Positions 1 to 4,860 are shown, numbered from the stretch's first letter. The stretch is 5,070 nucleotides of DNA from Phenylobacterium sp. (GCA_028291285.1 JAQGIJ010000668.1:1-5070); one strand, 5' to 3'. A program made the numbers and translations. The notes: generated by a model from the sequence alone, not told the origin.

Positions 1-374
1 AAGACGTGGTCGGACCGCGCCATCACCGCGCGGGCCAGCGAGACGGGATTGCGGGTGCGGGTGACGCCGGCCACCGCGCCGGCTTCCAGCGTCCGGCCGT
101 CCATCACCGCGGCGTCGAGCTCGATCCTGCCCTCGGCGGTGAAGGCCGCGCCGCGACCGGAGTTGAACAGCGGCTCGTCCTCCATCGTCCGCACGGCCGC
201 CTCGGCGGCGTCGAGCGCGCGGCCGCCGCCGCGCAGGATCGCAGCCCCGGCCTCGGCGGCCCTGGCCATTGCCTCGCGGTAGGCCCGCTCCTGCTCCGGC
301 TTCAGGTGCTGGCGCTCGATGACGCCTGCTCCGCCATGGGCGACGAGGGACCAGCTGCTCGACGAGCTCACCAT
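1..374 (-). CDS. iaaA: Isoaspartyl peptidase / type III L-asparaginase, N-terminal part (runs off the left edge)
   Basis: Ntn-hydrolase of the isoaspartyl peptidase/L-asparaginase family. Known members autocleave into two subunits and hydrolyse isoaspartyl dipeptides and L-asparagine. About 124 residues are visible. They carry family landmarks: HGGAG (residues 13-17), a helix with GRALDAAEAAV (51-61), MEDEPLFNSGRGAAFT (64-79), ELDAAVMDG (85-93) and AGAVAGV (98-104). The autocleavage site with the catalytic Thr lies further downstream, outside the window, so activity cannot be judged. The ATG at 372-374 is chosen because an in-frame stop lies only five codons upstream (390-392). A purine-rich GAGGGG stretch about 11 nt upstream could be the ribosome site, and it falls inside the arm of the adjacent palindromic repeat. 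The gene lies downstream of hpd on the same strand, 145 bp away. Family assignment is firm; the gene symbol and substrate preference are inferred. Confidence 0.9.
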   Translation of the reverse strand, partial: MVSSSSSWSLVAHGGAGVIERQHLKPEQERAYREAMARAAEAGAAILRGGGRALDAAEAAVRTMEDEPLFNSGRGAAFTAEGRIELDAAVMDGRTLEAGAVAGVTRTRNPVSLARAVMARSDHV

Positions 375-382
375 CCGCCGAG

Positions 383-502
383 CGCCCCCTCAGTCGGCTT
401 CGCCGACAGCTCCCCCGCACGCGGTGGAGCATCTGGGCCCAAATCCTCCACCGCCAAGCGGGGGAGGTGGATCGGCGCGTAAGCGTCGAGACGGAGGGGG
501 CG
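383..502. repeat. 120-bp interrupted palindromic intergenic repeat with four nested hairpins
   Basis: The outer arms CGCCCCCTC (383-391) and GAGGGGGCG (494-502) are exact inverted copies. Inside each is a small hairpin: GTCGGC/GCCGAC (393-407) on the left, and CGGCGC/GCGTCG with a GTAA loop and one G-T pair (473-488) on the right. The middle holds CTCCCCCGC (410-418), GCGGTGGAG (421-429), CTCCACCGC (446-454) and GCGGGGGAG (458-466), around a perfect TGGGCCCA centre (434-441). The block can fold either as a row of local hairpins or as one long stem. From memory, similar CTCCCCCGC/GCGGGGGAGG intergenic elements recur in Caulobacterales genomes, but I cannot search here. It encodes nothing convincing. 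Possible roles are a mobile MITE/REP-like element, an mRNA 3'-end stabiliser, or a terminator for hpd. Confidence 0.8.
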
Positions 503-533
503 TCCAGCTTCCGTGGGCATCACGCCCCCTTCG
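492..533 (-). terminator. Possible hpd 3' hairpin spanning the hpd stop codon and the repeat edge
   Basis: AGGGGGCGT (495-503) is the exact inverted copy of ACGCCCCCT (522-530). With flanking pairs the stem extends to 12 bp including one G-T, and the loop is 18 nt. On the minus strand it begins in the last codons of hpd and straddles its TGA (520-522). There is no clear U-run after it, so termination is uncertain. The same right arm can instead pair with the far left arm of the repeat at 383-391. Confidence 0.4.
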
Positions 534-1620
534 CCGGCAGGACGCCGCGGCGCATCTGGTCGAGCTCGATCGACTCGAACAGCGCCTTAAAGTTGCCCTC
601 GCCGAAGCCCTCGTTCCCCTTGCGCTGGATCAGCTCGAAGAAGATCGGGCCGATCATGTTCTCGGTGAAGATCTGCAGCAGCAGCCCCTGGCCCTCGGTC
701 GGCGCGCCGTCCACCAGGATCTTGTCGGCCTGCAGCCGCTGCAAGTTCTCGCCATGGCCAGGGACGCGGGCGTCGAGCTGCTCGTAATAGGTGTCCGGCG
801 TGTCCTGGAAGCGGACGCCGCGCTCGCGCATGGCCTCCACGGCGTGGAAGATATCGGGCGCGCCCAGGGCCACGTGCTGGATGCCCTCCCCGCGGTAGTC
901 GCGCAGGAACTCCTCGATCTGCGAGTGCTCGTCCTGGCTCTCGTTCAGCGGGATGCGGATCTTGCCGCAGGGGCTGGTCATGGCCTTGGAGACAAGGCCC
1001 GTCTGCCGTCCTTCGATGTCGAAGTAGCGGATCTCACGGAAGTTGAAGATGCGCTCGTAGAACGCCGCCCACTTCCCCATGGCCCCGCGAAAGACGTTGT
1101 GGGTCAGGTGGTCGATATAGGTCAGGCCCACGGAGTTGGCCGCCGCCTGCTCCGCCGCGCCCGGGATCGCCACGAAGTCGATGTCATAGATCTCCTGCGC
1201 GCCGTAGCGGTCGACCAGATAGAGGTTCGAGCCGCCGATCCCCTCGATGGCCGGGATGTTCAACTCCATCGGGCCCACGGGTCCGCTGACCGGCTTGGCG
1301 CCGCGCTCGACCGCCAGCTTCAGCGCGAGGCCGGCGTCCTTCACCCGGAAGGCCATGGCGTTGGCCGAGGGGCCGTGCACGCGGCGGAACTCGGCGGGCT
1401 GGCCCGCGGGCTCCATGTTGAGAAGGAAGTTGATGTCGCCCTGGCGGAAACGCAGCACATCCTTGGAGCGGTGGCGCGCCACCGCGGTGAAGCCCATCAG
1501 CTCGAACAGCCCCTTCAGCCGCTCGGGCTCGGGCGAGGTGAACTCGACGAATTCGAATCCGTCGGTGCCGAGCGGATTGTCGAAAAGCTCGCCAGCCTCC
1601 GTGGTCGCCCGGGTGTCCAT
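520..1620 (-). CDS. hpd: 4-Hydroxyphenylpyruvate dioxygenase
   Basis: Cytosolic Fe(II) dioxygenase converting 4-hydroxyphenylpyruvate plus O2 to homogentisate and CO2, the second step of tyrosine catabolism. The protein has 366 residues, normal for bacterial HPPD. It has the two-part vicinal-oxygen-chelate layout: an N-terminal domain (about 15-150) and a C-terminal catalytic domain (about 165-355). The iron ligands are recognisable as His171 in YIDHLTHNV, His249 in GIQHVALG and Glu329 in PIFFELIQRKG. The conserved KIRIPLNE (220-227) and the C-terminal helix around NEGFGEGNFKALFESIE (336-352) are also present. The start at 1618-1620 is preferred because GAGGAG lies 8 nt upstream. An upstream in-frame ATG would overlap the divergent gene and add 40 non-homologous residues. 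Hydroxymandelate synthase is a paralogous alternative, but the sequence reads as HPPD. No homogentisate dioxygenase or maleylacetoacetate isomerase gene is in view. Confidence 0.97.
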   Translation of the reverse strand: MDTRATTEAGELFDNPLGTDGFEFVEFTSPEPERLKGLFELMGFTAVARHRSKDVLRFRQGDINFLLNMEPAGQPAEFRRVHGPSANAMAFRVKDAGLALKLAVERGAKPVSGPVGPMELNIPAIEGIGGSNLYLVDRYGAQEIYDIDFVAIPGAAEQAAANSVGLTYIDHLTHNVFRGAMGKWAAFYERIFNFREIRYFDIEGRQTGLVSKAMTSPCGKIRIPLNESQDEHSQIEEFLRDYRGEGIQHVALGAPDIFHAVEAMRERGVRFQDTPDTYYEQLDARVPGHGENLQRLQADKILVDGAPTEGQGLLLQIFTENMIGPIFFELIQRKGNEGFGEGNFKALFESIELDQMRRGVLPAKGA

Positions 1621-1628
1621 CGCTCGTT

Positions 1629-1634
1629 CTCCTC
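1629..1634 (-). promoter_or_regulatory. Ribosome binding site deciding the hpd start
   Basis: GAGGAG on the minus strand, 8 nt before the ATG at 1618-1620. The longer reading frame's ATG at 1740 has no comparable site, which supports the shorter protein. Confidence 0.75.
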
Positions 1635-1649
1635 GGCCAAGTCGTAACA

Positions 1650-1677
1650 GATGTAACCACCTCACGACAGGCGACAA
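1650..1677 (-). promoter_or_regulatory. Candidate housekeeping-sigma promoter for hpd
   Basis: On the minus strand, TTGTCGC (1671-1677) and GTTACATC (1650-1657) are separated by 13 nt. This resembles the Caulobacter sigma-73 consensus as I recall it (TTGACGS, 10-14 nt, GCTANAWC): six of seven positions match in the -35 and seven of eight in the -10. Transcription would start near 1643, leaving a leader of about 20-25 nt before hpd. GTTAC recurs 9 nt downstream, overlapping the expected start region, so an operator there is conceivable but unproven. Confidence 0.5.
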
Positions 1678-1729
1678 GGCCGCATCCACCTGATAGCTGA
1701 ACGCGCGACTGCCTCCTTCCGGGTCTTCG

Positions 1730-2308
1730 ATGCTGCGCAAACTCTACGACTGGGTGATCAACCTGGCCGCCTCCCGGCATGCGCCCAAGGCGCTGGCGGC
1801 GGTCTCGTTCGCGGAAAGCTCGTTCTTCCCGATCCCGCCCGACGTGATGCTGGCGCCGATGGTGCTGGCGAGGCCCGACCGGGCCTTCGTCTATGCCGGC
1901 ATTTGCACGGTAGCCTCCGTGATCGGCGGGATGCTCGGCTATGCGATCGGCGTCTTCCTGGCGCCCGTCGGCCACCAGATCCTCGCGCTTTTCGGCCATC
2001 CCGGAGGCCAGGCGGAGTTCCAGCAGTGGTTCGCCCGCTGGGGCATCTGGATCATCCTGATCAAGGGGCTGACGCCGATCCCCTACAAGCTGGTGACCAT
2101 CACCTCGGGCCTGGCGCGGTTCGACTTCTTCACCTTCGTCTGGGCCTCCGTGCTGACGCGCGGCGCCCGCTTCTTCATGAGCGCGGCGCTGCTGAAGTAT
2201 TTCGGGCCGCACATCCGCGCCGAGGTGGAGCGCCGCCTGGGCCTCTACGTCCTGATCGGCGTGCTGCTGCTGGTCGGCCTGGTCGTGGCGCTGAAGGTCT
2301 TGGGTTGA
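1730..2308 (+). CDS. yqaA: DedA/VTT-family inner-membrane protein, YqaA type
   Basis: Polytopic inner-membrane protein of 192 residues in the SNARE-associated/VTT (DedA) family. Characterised DedA relatives act in lipid flipping and membrane homeostasis; the substrate of the YqaA branch is not established. Family signs are the amphipathic, re-entrant-type segment FAESSFFPIPPDVML (27-41) with acidic E29 and D38, a Gly-rich membrane segment (55-77), IKGLTPIPYKLVTITSGLARF (111-131), and the RGARFF motif with Arg144 and Arg147. A final hydrophobic helix spans 172-190. The length is typical for YqaA. The ATG at 1730 has only a poor Shine-Dalgarno match, and I see no clear plus-strand promoter in the 109-bp divergent gap. 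It is first in a run with dsbB (28-bp gap) and coq7. The family call is firm; the exact symbol is by similarity. Confidence 0.88.
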   Translation: MLRKLYDWVINLAASRHAPKALAAVSFAESSFFPIPPDVMLAPMVLARPDRAFVYAGICTVASVIGGMLGYAIGVFLAPVGHQILALFGHPGGQAEFQQWFARWGIWIILIKGLTPIPYKLVTITSGLARFDFFTFVWASVLTRGARFFMSAALLKYFGPHIRAEVERRLGLYVLIGVLLLVGLVVALKVLG

Positions 2309-2336
2309 GCGTCGGTTTGGGCTCATATCGTCGCCC
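2305..2336 (+). promoter_or_regulatory. Weak candidate promoter for dsbB, possibly giving a leaderless transcript
   Basis: TTGAGCG (2305-2311) and GCTCATAT (2321-2328) loosely resemble alphaproteobacterial -35 and -10 boxes, but the 9-nt spacer is short. The dsbB ATG at 2337 would lie at or next to the start of transcription, and no Shine-Dalgarno sequence precedes it. Read-through from yqaA is the simpler alternative. Confidence 0.25.
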
Positions 2337-2855
2337 ATGACCGGTCTGCTTCGTCCGTTCCTCGACCGCTGGCGGCTCTGCGCGCTGGTGGCCTCGGCGG
2401 TCATGCTGGCCATCGCCCACGGCTTCGAGACCTTCGGCCGGCTCGCCCCGTGCACCCTGTGCCTGCGCCAGCGTGAGGTCTACTGGGTCGCGGCGACCGT
2501 GGCCCTGGTCTTCATGGTCGTCGTGCGCCTGCCCGGCGGCCCGCGCTGGCGGCAGATCAGCTGCTGGATCCTGACGGTGATCTTCCTCGTGGGCTGCGGG
2601 ATCGCGGTCTACCACGCCGGCGCGGAGTGGAAGCTCTGGCCGGGCCCCACGACCTGCTCCAGCGCCGGCGCGAGCGGGGTCGATGCGAACGCCATGTCCG
2701 CCCTGCTGAACGGCGCGAAGATCAGGCCGCCCGCCTGCGACAAGGCCGCCTGGGTGTTCCTGGGCCTCTCCATGGCCGGGTGGAACGCCCTGATCTCGCT
2801 GGCGTTGGCGGCGCTGAGCGCGGCCGCCGCCGTGCGCGAAAGGTCCAAGCGATGA
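2337..2855 (+). CDS. dsbB: Disulfide bond formation protein B (DsbB), quinone reductase
   Basis: Inner-membrane enzyme that reoxidises periplasmic DsbA and hands the electrons to ubiquinone. The protein has 172 residues with four predicted membrane helices (roughly 13-30, 47-63, 74-92 and 140-163), as the DsbB fold requires. The first periplasmic loop carries the redox pair CTLC (Cys39, Cys42) followed by LRQR; an Arg near this pair is conserved in quinone-binding DsbB. The second loop carries Cys107 and Cys134 (in PPACDKAAW), the counterparts of E. coli Cys104 and Cys130. All four catalytic cysteines are therefore present. Two more, Cys76 and Cys87, lie in or near helix 3. The gene starts 28 bp after yqaA without a visible Shine-Dalgarno sequence. 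Its TGA overlaps the ATG of coq7, implying co-translation. Its DsbA partner is not in the window. Confidence 0.93.
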   Translation: MTGLLRPFLDRWRLCALVASAVMLAIAHGFETFGRLAPCTLCLRQREVYWVAATVALVFMVVVRLPGGPRWRQISCWILTVIFLVGCGIAVYHAGAEWKLWPGPTTCSSAGASGVDANAMSALLNGAKIRPPACDKAAWVFLGLSMAGWNALISLALAALSAAAAVRERSKR

Positions 2856-3415
2856 GCGGCAAGCCCGTCCCGCCGCGGCCCGGCCAAGGCGCCCTCGCCG
2901 CCCGCCTCGCCGAGATCCTGCGAGTCGACCACGCCGGCGAGCTGGGCGCGGTGGCCATCTATCGCGGCCAGCGCGCGGTGCTGGGCGAGGCCCCCGGACA
3001 TGACCGGATCGCCGGCCAGCTCGCCGAGATGGAGGCCCATGAGGCCGAGCACCTGGCGCGCTTCGACCGGCTGCTGACCGAGCGGCGCGTGCGGCCGACC
3101 GCGCTGGCTCCGGTCTGGCGCCTGGCCGGCTTCGCGCTGGGGGCCGGGACTGCGCTCCTGGGGGACAAGGCGGCGCACGCCTGCACCGAAGCCGTCGAGA
3201 CGGTGATCGCGAAACACTACGCCGGCCAGGTGGAGGAGCTCTCCGCGCACGAACCCCTGCTCGCCGCCGAGCTCACCCGGTTCCGCGAGGAGGAGATCGC
3301 CCATCGCGACCGGGCGGTCGAGGAAGGCGCGCGCGAGGCGCCGGGCTACCGCCTGCTCGCCGCCGTCATCGGCGCAGGCTGCCGCGCCGCGATCAAGATC
3401 AGCGAGAAGCTTTAG
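2852..3415 (+). CDS. coq7: COQ7-type demethoxyubiquinone hydroxylase (2-nonaprenyl-3-methyl-6-methoxy-1,4-benzoquinol hydroxylase)
   Basis: Membrane-associated di-iron monooxygenase that adds the last ring hydroxyl in aerobic ubiquinone synthesis. It does the job of UbiF in bacteria lacking that flavoprotein. The protein has 187 residues, a normal bacterial length. All six expected di-iron ligands are visible by comparison with human COQ7: Glu30 (VDHAGELGA), Glu64 and His67 (EAEHL), Glu116 (AVETVIAKHY), and Glu148 and His151 (EEIAH). The signature LAGFALGAGTALLG (91-104) and the C-terminal AGCRAAIKISEKL are nearly identical to the family. The ATG at 2852 overlaps the dsbB stop as ATGA, with a modest AAAGG 8 nt upstream, so translation is probably coupled to dsbB. 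Longer starts in this frame would run through dsbB and are not credible. The stop overlaps that of the convergent gene. Confidence 0.96.
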   Translation: MSGKPVPPRPGQGALAARLAEILRVDHAGELGAVAIYRGQRAVLGEAPGHDRIAGQLAEMEAHEAEHLARFDRLLTERRVRPTALAPVWRLAGFALGAGTALLGDKAAHACTEAVETVIAKHYAGQVEELSAHEPLLAAELTRFREEEIAHRDRAVEEGAREAPGYRLLAAVIGAGCRAAIKISEKL

Positions 3416-3714
3416 CCGGGCGCTTTCTGCGTCACCGGCTGGTTGGCCTCCTGCCGGTCGGCCGTGCCGGGCACGCGGCTGGCGTCGATCTCGGCCTGGG
3501 TCGCGCCGTGGTTCACCGGCTGGTCGCTGGTGCGCAGCGGACGCATGAAGAAGGCCGCCACGACGATCGCCAGGACGACGATCACGCCGATCCAGACGGC
3601 GCCGCGGCCGCCCGGCTTGGAATTCACAGGCGGCGCGCGCACGCCGGCGGGTCCGTCATCGACGCCGGGCGCAGAATCGGACGCATTGGTCAGGGTCTCT
3701 CGAGGGTTGGTCAT
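3412..3714 (-). CDS. Small single-pass membrane protein, function unknown
   Basis: I do not recognise this 100-residue protein. It has a polar, Pro/Gly/Asp-rich N-terminus (1-37), one strongly hydrophobic helix (about 39-57, WIGVIVVLAIVVAAFF core), then a polar C-terminal tail of about 43 residues with Gln, Asn and Thr but no cysteines. Positive charges flank the helix on both sides (Lys33, Arg37; Arg58, Arg61), so orientation is unclear. A CGGAG ribosome site lies 8 nt before the ATG at 3712-3714, which supports real expression. It converges on coq7 with a 4-bp stop overlap and is divergent from the zinc-ribbon gene. The helix is too far from the N-terminus for a typical signal peptide, so a membrane anchor is more likely. 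Confidence 0.75.
   Translation of the reverse strand: MTNPRETLTNASDSAPGVDDGPAGVRAPPVNSKPGGRGAVWIGVIVVLAIVVAAFFMRPLRTSDQPVNHGATQAEIDASRVPGTADRQEANQPVTQKAPG
3414..3440. terminator. Possible bidirectional terminator hairpin between coq7 and the convergent small gene
   Basis: AGCCGG (3414-3419) and CCGGCT (3435-3440) are exact inverted copies. An inner CGC/GCG pair (3421-3423, 3429-3431) closes a TTTCT loop. It starts inside the coq7 stop codon and lies in the last codons of the minus-strand gene. There is no U-run, so this is weak. Confidence 0.3.
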
Positions 3715-3866
3715 CGGGTCGGCTCCGTGAACTGGTCACCGAACCAACCGGACAGCCGCGGGCGGGTTCCGGACCATGGCCAGTTGCGCAGGGCCGCAAA
3801 TAACAGCCTCGGCGGAGTCGCCAAACATCAGGAGTTCTGCTTTTGTTCACGTCAGGGAGGCGCACC
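3715..3866. other. 152-bp divergent intergenic region
   Basis: It lies between the minus-strand membrane protein and the plus-strand zinc-ribbon gene and should hold both promoters. A locally AT-richer stretch at 3798-3850 is the likeliest promoter area for the rightward gene. I could not match convincing -35/-10 boxes on either strand and see no strong inverted repeat. Confidence 0.5.
3855..3860 (+). promoter_or_regulatory. Ribosome binding site deciding the start of the zinc-ribbon gene
   Basis: GGGAGG ends 6 nt before the ATG at 3867. The in-frame ATG at 3843 lies upstream of this site and lacks its own, so the shorter protein is preferred. Confidence 0.7.
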
Positions 3867-4148
3867 ATGGCGGACGGAGCTTGGCATCAGACGCGGAGCC
3901 ATTCGGCGCACACGGTCCGGCTCAGGGACGCGGGTGCGGCGCGCGCCAGCCTGTGGGCGATCTGCGGCTGCGGCGGCGAAGCCGTGCTCGATGCGACCAA
4001 CTGGCTGGGCCAGGGCCTCGGCCGCCATCCCCTGCATGCGCTGGAGGACCGGCTGCGCTGCCGGTGCGGGTCGCGCCGGGCGAAGCTGGAGATCCGCGGG
4101 CTCTCCGAGGCGCCGGCGGCCAGCGGTGGAATCTATGTCTTCCGTTGA
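3867..4148 (+). CDS. Small CxC...CxC zinc-ribbon-like protein, function unknown
   Basis: A 93-residue basic protein. Two cysteine knuckles, Cys33-Gly-Cys35 (AICGCGG) and Cys65-Arg-Cys67 (LRCRCGSRRA), are 29 residues apart. They frame a segment with the pattern of a small alphaproteobacterial zinc-ribbon family (short strand, C-C-G, helix, then RLRC.CGSR and a final strand). Four cysteines so placed would bind one Zn2+ structurally; binding is inferred, not seen. The flanks (1-28 and 80-93) are low in structure. I recall similar RLRC.CG.R hypothetical proteins in Caulobacter relatives but cannot name a family or role. Nothing shows whether it binds nucleic acid or protein. A strong GGGAGG site precedes the start. 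The sulfotransferase gene follows after 60 bp on the same strand with its own good ribosome site, so co-transcription is possible. Confidence 0.78.
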   Translation: MADGAWHQTRSHSAHTVRLRDAGAARASLWAICGCGGEAVLDATNWLGQGLGRHPLHALEDRLRCRCGSRRAKLEIRGLSEAPAASGGIYVFR

Positions 4149-4208
4149 TGACGGCGCAGGCGTTGCGGGCGTAGCCTCTCGCAGAACAAGGGTCGGGAGG
4201 ATCAGACC

Positions 4209-4850
4209 ATGCCGCTTTCGGTGATCGGCGCCGGCTTCGGCCGGACGGGCACGCTGTCGTTGAAGCTCGCCCTCGAGCAGCTGGGCCTAGGGCCCTGCTA
4301 CCACATGCTGGAGGTCTTCAAGGACCCGAAGGCGCCCGGCTACTGGGAGGCCGCGGCCGACGGCCGGCCGGTGGATTGGGAGACGGTGTTCAAGGGCTTT
4401 GCGTCCTCGGTCGACTGGCCGAGCGCCACCTTCTACCGCGAGCTGGCGCAGGCCTATCCGCAGGCCAAAGTGGTGCTGACGGTGCGCGATCCGGAGGCCT
4501 GGTTCGCCTCCACCCAGGCGACCATCTTCAAGGCCGATTTCAGCAATGCGGACGATCCCTGGCAGCGCATGGCGATGAAGGTCATCGGCGACCTGTTCGA
4601 CCGGCGGATGCACGACAAGGACCGGCTGATCGAGGTCTACAACCGGCATAATGCGACGGTGCGCGAGGTGATCCCGTCCGAGCGGCTGCTGGTCTACGAC
4701 GTCGCCGAGGGCTGGGCGCCGCTTTGCGCCTTCCTCGGCGTTCCGGTCCCGGACGGGCCGATGCCGAAGGTGAACTCCACCGAGGAGTTCCAGCGCGAGC
4801 ACGCGCAGAGGATCGAAAGCGCGAACAGGCCGGCCCCGGCCGAGGCTTAG
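4209..4850 (+). CDS. Sulfotransferase family protein (Sulfotransfer_4 type)
   Basis: Probable cytosolic PAPS-dependent sulfotransferase of 213 residues. The N-terminal strand-loop-helix GAGFGRTGTLSLKLAL (7-22) is the 5'-phosphosulfate-binding loop typical of this P-loop-like family. It is followed by LGPCYHMLEVF (28-37). The second signature, VLTVRDPEAWFAST (89-102), is the 3'-phosphate-binding region, with Arg93 and Ser101 as expected contacts. LLVYDV (160-165) and a late PKVN (186-189) also fit the family. The region RHNATVREVIP (146-156) resembles the part that contacts the nucleotide in relatives. The acceptor cannot be read from sequence; characterised members of this branch are few. GGGAGG 8 nt upstream supports the ATG at 4209. 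The TAG stop overlaps the stop of the convergent acyl-CoA dehydrogenase. Many members are somewhat longer at the C-terminus, but no truncation is evident. Confidence 0.9.
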   Translation: MPLSVIGAGFGRTGTLSLKLALEQLGLGPCYHMLEVFKDPKAPGYWEAAADGRPVDWETVFKGFASSVDWPSATFYRELAQAYPQAKVVLTVRDPEAWFASTQATIFKADFSNADDPWQRMAMKVIGDLFDRRMHDKDRLIEVYNRHNATVREVIPSERLLVYDVAEGWAPLCAFLGVPVPDGPMPKVNSTEEFQREHAQRIESANRPAPAEA

Positions 4851-4860
4851 GCCTCGGTTG
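4837..4860. terminator. Hairpin with the two overlapping stop codons in its loop; probable bidirectional terminator
   Basis: CCGAGGC (4840-4846) and GCCTCGG (4851-4857) form a perfect 7-bp stem around the tetraloop TTAG. Two G-T pairs and a C-G pair extend it to 10 bp in the plus-strand transcript. TTAG contains the TAG of the sulfotransferase and, on the other strand, the TAA of the acyl-CoA dehydrogenase. Only a short T-pair follows, so intrinsic termination strength is doubtful. Confidence 0.5.

Noticed and set aside
383..502. CRISPR array or tRNA/sRNA gene as an explanation for the repeats
   Set aside because: The repeats are inverted arms, not regularly spaced direct repeats, and no cloverleaf or cas gene is present. 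A structured sRNA cannot be excluded but has no promoter evidence.
319..1647. Long plus-strand open frame (442 codons) across hpd
   Set aside because: It is the reverse shadow of hpd: no recognisable family, composition typical of antisense GC-rich frames, and hpd is unmistakable on the other strand.
1641..1668. GTCGT...ACGAC inverted repeat as a repressor operator
   Set aside because: The arms are only 5 bp with an 18-nt gap, expected by chance in such sequence.
1621..1740. N-terminal extension of hpd to an ATG at 1740
   Set aside because: The extra 40 residues do not resemble HPPD, would cover the promoter and overlap yqaA; the GAGGAG site supports 1620.
1184..2455. 423-codon minus-strand open frame across hpd, the divergent gap and yqaA
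   Set aside because: It is out of frame with hpd, antisense to yqaA, and reads as Arg/Gln/His/Pro-rich noise without any domain.
2627..2851. Extension of coq7 upstream through dsbB
   Set aside because: The extension is out-of-frame dsbB sequence; homology begins at the ATG at 2852.
2609..3304. 231-codon minus-strand frame across dsbB and coq7
   Set aside because: It is antisense to two clearly conserved genes, with no family signature.
3843..3866. Longer start for the zinc-ribbon protein
   Set aside because: The GGGAGG ribosome site lies inside this extension, just before the ATG at 3867.
3508..4224. Plus-strand frame of 238 codons over the small genes
   Set aside because: It runs through an intergenic gap and two other genes in the wrong frame, with Arg-rich filler and no motif.
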